Positions 47,550 through 58,028 of a stretch of 64,000 bases of DNA are shown here, in pieces. A program made the position numbers and the translations under genes. This DNA is from Gamsiella multidivaricata. Its lineage: Eukaryota; Mortierellomycota; Mortierellomycetes; Mortierellales; Mortierellaceae. Numbering within the stretch: the first letter of the stretch is position 1; each line of letters opens with the position of its first letter. The notes beneath the pieces were generated by a model that worked only from the letters and a program-made list of their open reading frames with translations, did no database searches and was not told where the DNA came from. Where the stretch lies: NCBI RefSeq assembly GCF_025024155.1, contig NW_026251710.1, positions 248,001-312,000 of the forward strand, in the 5' to 3' direction.

Positions 47550-48037
47550 AAGAAAAAGAAAAGAAAGAAGTGTGATGTGTGCAAATTGGCAGGGACTGTA
47601 ATAAAACTATCTACAAAAACTGATAACGTATTGCACCCGAAGGAGAGTTGCGTTCTTTTGTTCGGAAGGGAGACCTTTGGTCGTGGATGAGCACTGAGAA
47701 CACTGAGAACACTGGGATACGCTGAGAGAAATGGGCTGTTGACAAGAAGCGGAACCCTTTGAGATCGAAAACTTAACATGCAACTTAGCGGGTAACGAAC
47801 AAAGCACGCTTTGAAATATGTCTACGCGTACATTTTGATCCTGGCGCGGATTCCAAATCGAATGGGCTTCTCCTCCGACTCTACTGTGCAGCATGTCCTA
47901 GCTGGCCATCGTACTCATTAATCGCCAGCATTGACGACTGCGCTTTTACTGTATTATCTATTTATTATTTTTTATTGCTTTGACGGCAAATGTACTGTCA
48001 AGGTGAATGGTATGAATCTAAGTAGTGTACAACCTCT
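47550..48037. other. tail-to-tail interval, CCDC43 / ferric reductase 1
   Basis: 488 bp between stop codons, with a GAACACTGA triplet repeat at 47696-47714. No gene seen. Confidence 0.6.
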
Positions 48038-50847
48038 CTAAGGTGCCCATGTCTCGCGATGGAACTCCACAGACCAGCTGGCCTTCTGCACCTGTCGTTC
48101 AATCATACCAACGAACCCCTCGGGACCACCCGCAAAGACCGTGGCCAGACCCTGTCCGTTCTCCTTCTTACCCACACCTTGGTCCACAAAACTGTTGATC
48201 ACCTTGCGGACATCCATACGTCCACGGCTGTAAACCACATCGCCATCGTCCCAGTTTCCGTCCGTGACCGATTGCTTCTCTTCTTGGACTGCTGCAGTGG
48301 AAACAGCTGCGGCGGTTGATTCCACATCTTGGCCGTTGGCGCGCTTGTGGTGGCGGACGTGTACCTTTCTGGCAACAAAAATACCAGTGTAACCGAGCGC
48401 AAGCATGACAACCGTGTGGACCAGACCGGGCACCAAGGCGTACGTCCATTGGCAGACAAAGATGGTCCACTTGTCTTTCGCCTTTGCGGTCAAACACCAT
48501 TGCGAATCACCCTCAAAATGGACAGAGCGCATGCCGTAATAGAAAGCCAAGGGAATGGCGGCCAGGAGGGCGCTTGTCAAGAGATCGAAGAGGGCCAGTT
48601 TCTTTGAGACAGAATCCGCAGATGCAGCCTCGAAAGTGGGCAGGGCGTGTTCCTTGTAGGTCATCGACTTTGTGGGCTTGTCAGAGAGGGGTTCTTCGCT
48701 CGAGAGGGACGTAGGAGACGATGGGCCTGCGATGGTCATGGTCGTAGAATTGGCAGAATTGGATCGCTGAAGGCCGGTGTCCTCCAGTGAGGTAATCGCC
48801 TTCGCCTTTTCGTCATTGACAACAACTGCGGTCATGGTTGGAGCAGGAACATTGACCATTGTGCGACCAGACAGAGCCCGCTTCAGTTTTGTACCCGTGC
48901 GCTGCAAGAAGTTCTTGCGATCCTTCTTCTTAGTCTGGCCAGGGACCTGGATATCGTTCTTGATGACATGAGCGTGTGCACCCATCAGCGTGTTAGGCTT
49001 ATCGGGACGCGAGACGTAGATCTCAACGTGGAGCCAGGACGTGAAGCGAGGGTCACGCGTGATCTGGTGCAAGAATGATCCGTAGGCGTGCAACTCACTG
49101 CGGGTTCGGAAGGTGCAGATCAAATGCAGCTTCATGCGTAGTGGATTATTCGAGACAGCGATCTGGGCGGCGATAGCCTTGATAAGGGCCATGAAAGTGG
49201 TAATGGCAGCGCCAGCTGCATAATCGCGATGCAAGATAGAAGCGTAAGGTTAGAAATGTTTGCTGACATATCGATCAAGATCATAATCGGTCGTGTTTGT
49301 TTGCATGTTTGTTTGCGTGTTTGTTTGTTTGTTTGATTGTCTTTGTTCCACATACCAACAAAGATCACCATAGTCTCAGACTTTAGGTAGTCGTGGCGAC
49401 GATCGCCGAACACGCCGTCAACGTTGGTGCGGATGGTAATACCCTTGTCATCTGTTCCACAGCGCGCGGCAAGGGCCTTGGTCCAGCTCATCTTGGACTC
49501 TCCGAAGACGCGCATGTACAGCGTGATGGAATAGGGATCCTCAGGCCAGTAGGATGCAATGGTAAAGGGATGGTGGACGTTACCCAGACCAGGGACCTGG
49601 ACCGTGATGTAATCGCCAGGGTAGTATGGCTTCATGGGTTCAGGGGAGGTGAACTTCACGCGGATGATGTCAGCATCGGCATTCAGGGCACAGCTCGCGG
49701 CAGGGTCGATTGAACGCGCCTGGATGATCTTGGGCACGAAGCGATCGAGGAGGAAGAGAATGAAGCCAGGGAGCATGTAGTACCAGATCATCATGGACGG
49801 GTAGTGCATGACAAGACCAATGAAGAACACAAACGTGCCCGCGCGATGAACGTAGAGGAAGACGGGATAAACCCAGCGACGGAATCGAGGCAGCGCGAAG
49901 AAGGCCATAACGATGATTCCGAACTGTGAAGTACAAATTGCGCGTACATAAATGGAGTTCAGTCAGATATGAGAACCAGTTATAACACGAGCGGTCTTTT
50001 TTTTTTTTTTTTTTTTTTAGTTAGCGTTCCGTAGTTAGGATGGGTTACTGTCGTCGTCGATTTAAAGACAGCCCTGCCAGTCAGGAAGCGTGAATGACAA
50101 TAATGACAACGGGCTGAGGACTTCTTTTATCAGATTGTTTCTTACCCAAGCAAACACTCCAGGCATGTTACGAGTGCCTCTGGTCTTGTCAGTGAACGCA
50201 ATGTTGGCCCAGAAGGTGCCCTGTATGATATAGTATGCGCCGTAGAAAAAAGCATGAATCGTCGCCCAGATGAACATAGCTACACCGAGCCAGCGGTGAA
50301 GTGGGATGATCTCTGGGTAGGTGAAGCCAAGAGCATGGAGCATGGATCGGCGCAGGACCAAGAAGAGGATGATGGATGTATCCAATAGAAGAGCCTGAGA
50401 ACCGCCATAGGCAATCGCGCGGACGTTGCCCAACGTAACACCGAACGAGCTCACGTAGTCGGCGCGGCTCATGACGGTAGTCAGGACGAACCAGTAGATA
50501 TTCATGACCACGATCAAGGACGCGAGGCACCAGAATTTGACTGTAAACCCGAAGCGAGAGTCATGGCGTTCCCAGATCGAGATGCGTTGTTTTTCACTAG
50601 CGGGAGTGGTGACCTTCGAGATGGAATGTTGGAACTGGGAGGAGGCTCGGAAGTAGTTACCCCAGATCGTGATAAAGTGACCAAGTAGGATAGGGAGGAG
50701 GCAGACAGTCGTCCAAAAGAGATCCATCTCGTTCCACACAAAGTGGCTCTTGATGTGTTCATCCCAGAGTTCGAAGTAATCTGCGAATGTCCAGCCGACA
50801 AAAATCGCCAAGCAGACGCCAATGAGTAGGCGATGAAGAGCGATCAT
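48038..50847 (-). CDS. ferric-chelate reductase / NOX-like flavocytochrome, paralogue 1
   Basis: Predicted to pass electrons from NADPH via FAD and two hemes across the plasma membrane to extracellular Fe3+ or Cu2+. Exons are 50146-50847, 49356-49923 and 48038-49215; 815 aa. The heme domain has candidate ligand histidines in PLHRWLG, WATIHAF, YVHRAGT and LVMHYPS. FAD binding: HHPFTIASYWPEDP. NAD(P)H binding: VAGAAITTFMALIKA. A 220-aa insert carries two further hydrophobic helices (LLTSALLAAIPLAFYYGM and LVPGLVHTVVMLALGYTGIF), and the C-terminus ends HRETWAP. The usual Cys of the terminal CGP motif is Gly here (GGPEGF). A superoxide-forming NOX role is possible, but the architecture favours metalloreductase. 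It faces away from paralogue 2 across a 7.2-kb spacer. Confidence 0.92.
48948..49092 (-). repeat. 145-bp near-identical tract shared with 59746-59890
   Basis: Within the NAD-binding region, this tract differs from the paralogue by only two synonymous third-position changes, while adjoining coding sequence differs far more. It is probably a gene-conversion patch. Confidence 0.8.
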
Positions 50848-53605
50848 GGTATGTTATAGAATGTGCAATGTGTATATGTACAAAAGAAAGAAAAAAATGG
50901 AAGGTGTACGCGAAGAAAAATTATATACAGAGTAAATGGCCGGAAATTGATGGCTGAGGAAAAGATGGGTGTAATAAGAACGTAGCGGACAGGAGAGATT
51001 TCAACTGACGAGAGAAAGTGAGATGGGGGGAAGAGTGGATGGACTTCAAGAACGGATGATTTATATATTCATTTTCGCCGTGCCTGCATATCCTTTAGCT
51101 CGTTGTAACAGTACCAGACGACCAACGGCTGAAGCGATGAGGATTGGACTCGGACGGGAATCAAAAAATATGAACCAGAGGTAGTGGATAGACATCTGTC
51201 TTCATCAGACGGGGTCCACCTTTTTTTTTCCTCATTACAGTTTATTACAATTCAATGAGTATATGTATGTGGATAATCTCACAATCAAAAAGGGAAAAGA
51301 TGGTTCAGCTGGCCTGTGGACAGTTTAGCTCGCCATCTCGCCCAAAGCGCTATTTGTTAGGTCCGCTCTCCGATACCTCATGCTGGTGCGGAATGCATTC
51401 ACCGTTCGCTACGGTTAGCAGAACTCCGCGTGAAAAAAAAAAAAAAAAAAAAAAAATAATCTCGGACTAGAACCAAGAAAAAGACTAAGAAATGATCTAC
51501 TCTGCGACGCCTGGTGACAGTAGATCGCTTCTCCATCTCTGCTGCCCTCAGTATACATCAACCCTCTCCCTAAGACGAAAGATATTTGCTCCGATAGTTC
51601 AATGATATACTTTGCTTGTCGCGTTCTACAGATCTCCGAGCAACCATAATCCGCTATTCGAGAATACATTTTATCGATGAAGTAGAATCAGATACGGAGC
51701 TTGATGCATATACGCACGAGATACAGCACTCGCGTCACTGACACTCCAACCTTCTCTACGATGACATTACACTTATCTTCGAGCCTGGAACCTTTTCCGG
51801 CGCGTCGGCGCTGACTTCTCCACCCCCCCCCTGACATGGACCCTGAATCTATTACGCCTTAACACGGACGCACTCAAAAAAAAAATACAAGAAACGAGGG
51901 TTGACTGTTGTTATCGATTAACTGATTGAAGATCAGAATAACTAGAATGTGTGAAGGAAAATAGGTGGGACAGCATGAAGGGCCTCGGAAGAGAGGCACG
52001 AGGACTCTGTCGAAAAAGGAAGATGTTGTTCAGCGGATCCCTTCCTTTGACTAAGGAACAATTTGCAATTGAAATCAATACCTGTGAGGATGTATGAAAT
52101 GATATAAGGAAGACTGAATTGACTTGAGATTGAAAAAAATTGCGACATGCAAATGCTATATAGGCATTGGAGTTGCTCAATGTTCAATGCTGCACGTTCA
52201 ATGTTCAGTGTTCAAGACTCAATGTTCTGTATTGCGCTATGTCTACTTCTTTATCATCATTTAGCGCGTCTTAAGTTACTATCTACACATATATTCTACT
52301 CAAGGTCCCATGCGCGGGCCTTCTCCATTTCTAGCCTCGACCATAGCCGAGAGTACTGGAAGTTGTTTGGTTAGTCGTATTGTGAGCACCAAGGTTCCTT
52401 CCAGGCAAAAGTGTGCGCGTGCGCGAAGTTTGGTTGGTCGCAGCGAAATGCACTCTGTGCCCGTGTGAACATCAGTGTCGAATCATCCTTGACCACGGGT
52501 ATGGTTATCGGTCGCCGATGATTTGTTGACCTTGACGTGTTTATCGTGTGGGAGGAGGTGATGGGGTGGGATCGATAGGAGGAGAAAGTAATGAGAGCGT
52601 CGATGGGTAAGTAGGACAACATGGCGTGTAAGGGATTCGGAAAAGAGTTTTTTTTTTTGGTCCTGGCTCATAATTTTTTTTTCTCGATACGAACCCTGCA
52701 CCGTGTAAACACTCATCGTCATGCAGGATGATGTGGTTTGCACGATATGGGTCAATGGATAACGCTACCTCGGACCTGCCCGCTAATGTATATTTTTTTT
52801 TTACTCTAAAGTGCATGGGAGTGTGATGGGAAGTGAGAAGAAACGATCCACGGACCAGCAAAAATTAATTAGAGGAGCATATAATTTAATATGCGATGGA
52901 ACAGCAAGGAGCAGGGGTACTGTCGAGGAACAATTAAGGTCAGTAGGAATAGGTGCAGCTGGCGAACAGAATGGAAGTTAGACATACACATCACATACTG
53001 ATAATGATAGCCTTCCCATGATATCGCAATCATGTTTTCATGGATGAAATATTTTGTTTGCGATGTGTTGCCGATTGTGGCAGCTTTTATAAAACAGCAT
53101 GCCTGACCTTAGAAGACAGCCAAATCAATGAGAGACAGACAACAACAGGGGCACTCACGATATCGATCGCGATCCAAATTGTACAGTACATACAAACTAT
53201 TCTCTTCATCGATGAAGACAAAGTGGGCAGGCGTTTGTAAACAACTTTGAAGGACAGCGGAAGGGAGACAGCGGGAGGATGGCAGCGATACCGGGCAATA
53301 AACAGGGGGCTATCGATTGCGTATGTGATTTGTAAATAAAAGCGAGTATAGTAGTCTATTATAATGATCGAACAACTGTCCGGCAAGCAGAAATTATAGA
53401 TAATCACTTCAGGTCGAGATGGACAGTTGTGTTTTTGTCAACTGCCAAAAACATCCTTCTGCGACATGAACTCATCCGGCGGTCTTTCTGTTTTTGGGAT
53501 GTGGGCCTTTCAAAAAGCGCCCAGGCTGAACCATACGAGAGGGATGGTACTTATTATGGCGATGTTGGCGATGATGATGAGCAAGAGAGGAATAGGCTGA
53601 AAAAA

Positions 53606-53646
53606 ATCTGATAAGACTTGGCCCGGGAATTGTCTCAATCTGATAA
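53606..53646 (+). promoter_or_regulatory. paired ATCTGATAA motifs (iron-GATA type)
   Basis: AATCTGATAAG occurs twice, at 53606-53614 and 53638-53646 (core coordinates), 32 bp apart on the same strand. It matches the published (G/A)ATC(T/A)GATAA site of fungal iron-responsive GATA factors (SreA/Sre1/Fep1/Urbs1 group). Function is inferred from sequence and context. Confidence 0.55.
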
Positions 53647-54126
53647 GACGATCCCAGTAGAGTTCATGACTCGGGTCACCGCCAAACTCGCGGTGACTAA
53701 TACGAATCGCGACCGCCCTTGGACTCCGCTCCCTGTCAAAAAAAAAAAAAAAAAAAAACTCAGGTCCATGGTTCCTTCCCACCCCCCCTCCATGAAAGCT
53801 AAGACGGGAGTGCTAGGTCAATGGTACAATTCTGCCCTTCACCTGTGTCCACAAACTCTGATGTACCTTCCCATCTAGTTTAGAATGCACCATCTGCGGT
53901 TTTTTTTTTTCATACTCAGTTCCCCGTGTGATGGAAGCCTATACCCCAAGAGTTAGGTGCGAACGAGTACAAGTGCGAATGATGAGATGGCGGTGTACAT
54001 ATAGTCTATAGACTACATGCCGCGTGGGTGTAAATGGATGGATTTTCATGCATGTACCTCTGTCATTTGTACGCACAGCGTCGAAAAGGGAGGGCTAGAT
54101 GCCCTTCAAAATAAAGTTTTTCTTCT

Positions 54127-54135
54127 TTATCAGAT
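54127..54135 (-). promoter_or_regulatory. ATCTGATAA motif upstream of the DUF6787-like gene
   Basis: GATCTGATAA on the minus strand, 235 bp before the start of the small membrane-protein gene. Same 10-bp consensus as the neighbouring sites. Confidence 0.5.
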
Positions 54136-54369
54136 CCAGACGAGCTAACCAATAATTGCTCGCGCCCGTGTGCCAGGAGAACAAAAAAACGCGTTCAACA
54201 GGAAACCAGGAGGCGAATGAGTAAACGTGACCCCAAGTGTCGCTGCGCTGACATCCTTGGCGCAATTGCATCGCTGCGTGCATCTCAACCAGCGACATAC
54301 ATCTCATCTCTCTATTGACCACTGAATCTCAGGGAAAAAAAAAGAAAAAGATTGCGTGTTGCATCGAAC

Positions 54370-54948
54370 ATGTCGCAAGTACCTCAAGTCGCAGATACCC
54401 AGGAAAGGCAGCCCCTCTTGCAGCCAAACGACACCAGCAATAGTACGCCTTTTCTCACCTCCACAGCCATTGTGGATGTCAACGAGGCAGGGAGCTCTGC
54501 GTCCGAGATTGATCGTTTGCAGCACCACCGTGCGATGGTCCGCGACCGATTCAGTGTCAATTGGTGGTTGGAATGGATCATTATCCTGGTAAAGACTGAT
54601 CCTTTACTGGTAAACAAAAAACAGCGAGCCATGTTTCTCTTCTTACAAACACGTTTTAATTCTGTGCCACTGTAGGTTGTCTTTTCAGTGACAGGATCGT
54701 CCACGATGCTCATTGTCAGACCATTGATGAAGGCTTTGGGGTTAAATGGGTCACTAGGAGCAGGACCATGGTCCTTCCGTATCGCCTACATCGTTCTTAC
54801 GCTGCCACTTTATAGCTGCATGCTGCTGCTCATTTCGTCGCTCGTCTGTAGGAGGCCGTATTTCGAAAACCTCTTGATCAGAATGTGGGACCGGCTTCTA
54901 CCACGATACATCACGAACAAGTTCCAAAGGAGAGAGCCAGCGGCATAA
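54370..54948 (+). CDS. small membrane protein, DUF6787-like
   Basis: 163 aa from exons 54370-54588 and 54676-54948. The N-terminal 60 aa are hydrophilic and Ser/Thr/Gln-rich. Two or three membrane segments follow: WWLEWIIILVVFSVTGSST, a central segment around IAYIVLTLPLYSCMLLLIS, and an amphipathic C-terminus (FENLLIRMWDRL). The block VTGSSTMLIVRPLMKALGL...GPWSFRIAYI resembles the short DUF6787 membrane domain known from bacteria and some fungi; I base this on pattern memory, so the family name is tentative. It sits alone in the 7.2-kb spacer between the two ferric reductases, with an iron-GATA-type site upstream, which suggests (but does not show) a link to metal handling. Confidence 0.75.
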
Positions 54949-56630
54949 GTAGGCACAATAAAGATGCATCCCACGAATCTCGTTCGACGCGTCTTGGAGG
55001 TTGTGGAAAACGCTAACATGTGAAATTACGTAAACTTGCTATCAGGATATCCTAAATGCACACGAGCTGACACCCTGAGAAATGTCCACAGATAATTTAA
55101 CCCAATGCTGCCACAGCTTAGAGAGAATACTCTTGATTGTATGGCAAATCGGATTGCGCTTTCTGTCGATATTCTTGCCACGCGATGAATATGATGTGAA
55201 AACACCGCGTGCGAGTTGATGTCGTTTCGACTGATCTAGACCCTTATCGAGTTTGGAGAACTGCACCCATTGAGTATGATGGAAAATATGTTTATGCCCG
55301 AAGACAGTTAATCTCAATTTGTTCCGCAACTATTTACATCGTCTATTTGACTGCATCTTCAAAGGGGAAGCACTTTTTCCTCAGGCCCTTGCTGCTGTGG
55401 CCTGTCGCAGCTGATGAGTATGCAGCATACAAGCTATTTGAAAATAATTCACTCAGTTGCCATCAATTTATTTGTGGTTCGCGACTTAATACCCATCAAT
55501 TACATACGAGCGCGCTTCATTCCTCTCTCTATCTCTTTTCAGCTGTAGATGTATATTGCAAATGTATGGCGGTAATCAGCTCGGATCTAGCATTCCCTTT
55601 TGAGAAAGTAGGGGATGGTAGATCTTTTCATCTCAATGCATCTTTTTTTTTGGTCCGTGATGTCCGAGGATCAGCGGACACCTTTCAATGCGCGGCCTTT
55701 GTTTCTCATATCAAAAAGCATCGGTTCTCTGATGAACCCTCGGTAGCGGCGCTCTGTTCATCTCCTTAAACCCCTTGCGTCTCATAAAGTAAATGGAAGA
55801 ACTACATTCGGTATAAAGGAAGTGTACCTTCAGCTGTTACTGAGATTAAATGTACGTTGCACAGCAAGCTATGCTGATCTGAGATTGAAGCTAGAGTTGC
55901 CTTTCTCACCTCCCTATTCTTCTTCATGCAGTCTAGGCCCAGACGAACGCCATCAATACCATAGCAAAAAGCGGACAGTGACGGCGGATCAAAAGAAATA
56001 AGCGAAGGGACATCTTCTGAAGTGCCTTGAACGGTTCAAAGGCCAAGACATGCTGTCGACAACTTTAAACCTGCTGTAGATGCTATATACAGAACGCTAA
56101 AAATCCAACCTCGATCTCCATCGTCTCACCTTGCGCTGCTGAGGGAGGAGGGAGATAAGGAGGAAATGAAGCCGAAATGTCTGTAGTTACGCCATGTTCT
56201 ACTCGTCTATGAAAGGCAAGTATGTGTTTTTTAGCTACTACATAGCTCTGACTTTTAAAGAATGGTAAGACATACGGGCAAACGAAACTGTATGTGAAAG
56301 CGAGAGGGCCCTTGAAAGAGCCGTAACCTTGATCGATGTGCTCAGTAGACTGGATATGACCAAAAGGGGCCTATCATAGCCATGCGCGAAAAGAAAAGAT
56401 ATGTGGGTTGTAGCTTGATAGTCCAAAACCGTTCGTCGCTCAGAACACAGCTCGGCGTATCGTCTGTTTTATACACGTACGATTCAACGCCATATGTTCA
56501 CCCTTTTTCTCTCGTAGTCCAGGACTGGAGTGCGAAGGCTAGCCTGTTACCTTTCTTATGGCCTTTTTTTTTTCTTTCTTCGTAAATCCAGGCCTCAAAC
56601 CCTGCAAGTCATCCAGGCGAATGAGAGCGC

Positions 56631-56639
56631 TTATCAGAT
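56631..56639 (-). promoter_or_regulatory. ATCTGATAA motif (iron-GATA type)
   Basis: GATCTGATAA on the minus strand; full match to the 10-bp consensus. Confidence 0.5.
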
Positions 56640-56733
56640 CAGATATTTTTGCTGCTTTTTTTTTTTTTTTTTTTTTTGTCTGTGGACCCTGGAAATACAG
56701 GTGTGGTCGGTAGCCAAGAACAGAGCCGAACCC

Positions 56734-56742
56734 TTATCAGAT
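56734..56742 (-). promoter_or_regulatory. ATCTGATAA motif (iron-GATA type)
   Basis: AATCTGATAA on the minus strand, 103 bp from the previous site; full match to the 10-bp consensus. Confidence 0.5.
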
Positions 56743-57007
56743 TTTTTCCTATGGTGTCTGGCAAAACAGTAAAAACGACAGAATCGGTGAGCTCATGGCT
56801 CTCATGAAGCCAGGTCAATTTAAAGTCAGTATGGCCACTAGCCATTTCACCGCAACAGCAGAAAGTCAGTCAAAAAAAAAGCTTGAATTTTTTTGCGGTC
56901 TGGCCAGGTACAGTGCGGTATACTCTTACGGAATGGATCGATTCAAAGTCCTCTGCTCAATTTTTTTTGTATTTCCTCGGGACGGAACGTGAGTTGTCGT
57001 TATTTCC

Positions 57008-57016
57008 ATCTGATAA
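57008..57016 (+). promoter_or_regulatory. ATCTGATAA motif (iron-GATA type)
   Basis: An exact nine-base core; the preceding base is C rather than G/A. A near match, ATCTGATAT, follows at 57047-57055. Confidence 0.45.
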
Positions 57017-57771
57017 CAACAGCAGGCCAGACCATTAGACCTCACGATCTGATATGGGGGATCGGGCTGATCCATATCCGTATCATGGCAAACAACAAAT
57101 AAATAAAATAAAATATATTAAAAAAATAAAAGAGGAAAAAAGAATACATCGACTGAGTTGGGCGCCCTTGACACATCCGCACCCGCATCAAGCGGGGCCA
57201 CAAAAACCGCACTCAACCACCTTTTGATCCATTTGCCAATTCACTTTTGTGCACTGCATGTGCCCTCTTTTTGAGTTCGACACGCTCGAAAGGATCGAAC
57301 GATTGGCCATCGATCGTATTCACCCTGCCAGCGTCTCGACTCTTGCGGCACATAATCCATATATGCTATTTTACTTTACACGGCCTTGAATACTCCAACT
57401 GTCCAAGCGGCCGTTGCGGGAGGTCAAAATCTGACAACCCCAGACTCAGTCGGCACATAGTACATATCCGTGTACACTGCATGTCTTTAAATGATCCTAT
57501 TCAGTTGGTGTTATCTATAATGGTCTAACGGTCTAATGGTCTTGTCTCTACTCGCGTGCTCTGCACATTTACCTTTATTTTTTCTCGGGAACGAATCGTT
57601 GCTGGAAAAATTTGGTTGGAGCGTTCATACTCGCGATGATGGCCAGATCCATACTCAATCATTGTATAGTCTTCCGTCTGAGGCCGCCCCTTTGTGCGAA
57701 GGAAACACAGTGAATCTCCGGTAACCCCGGGATTGCCCTGAAATCAGCCCCGTCCTCCATCGCAGAGACCG

Positions 57772-57784
57772 ATCAGATATAAAA
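57772..57784 (+). promoter_or_regulatory. near GATA-type motif overlapping a TATA box, reductase 2 promoter
   Basis: ATCAGATAT (8/9 to ATCWGATAA) at 57772-57780 overlaps TATAAAA at 57778-57784, about 245 bp upstream of the paralogue 2 start codon. If bound by a GATA repressor it could block TATA use. This is inference from layout. Confidence 0.4.
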
Positions 57785-58028
57785 GACTTCCCTCACATTC
57801 CCAAGGTCGTGCTTTTTTTTTTTTCCTCACTCGCCTCATTCAATATTGATCTTCGCGACCTTAGTCTCGAAATCAATAGCGACCCCTCTATACATTCGCT
57901 TCCTTCCCTTTACTTCATCAACGCGTCGCATTCTATATCTCATTCCACGTTCATCGATAATCAATCCTCCATACTTGAGCCACGCCCCATAGTCCTCTAT
58001 TCCTGTTCAACCCCACTATCTTTACATC

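Larger units (their letters stand above)
50848..54369. other. gene-poor left half of the divergent reductase spacer
   Basis: No gene recognised in 3.5 kb. It contains A24 (51433-51456), an A20 run (about 53739-53758), an imperfect ttcaatg repeat cluster (52178-52225) and three exact iron-GATA-type motifs (53606, 53638, 54127). Confidence 0.6.
54949..58028. other. gene-poor right half of the divergent reductase spacer
   Basis: No gene recognised. The best ORF (55209-55769, plus, 186 codons) shows no family features. The region contains T runs (56658-56677), three exact ATCTGATAA-type motifs (56631, 56734, 57008), a near match overlapping a TATA box at 57772-57784, and an A/T-rich stretch at 57099-57145. 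Confidence 0.6.

Noticed and set aside
55209..55769. 186-codon ORF in the reductase spacer
   Set aside because: No recognisable domain, mixed composition, no splice context. Left as noise, though transcription data could overturn this.
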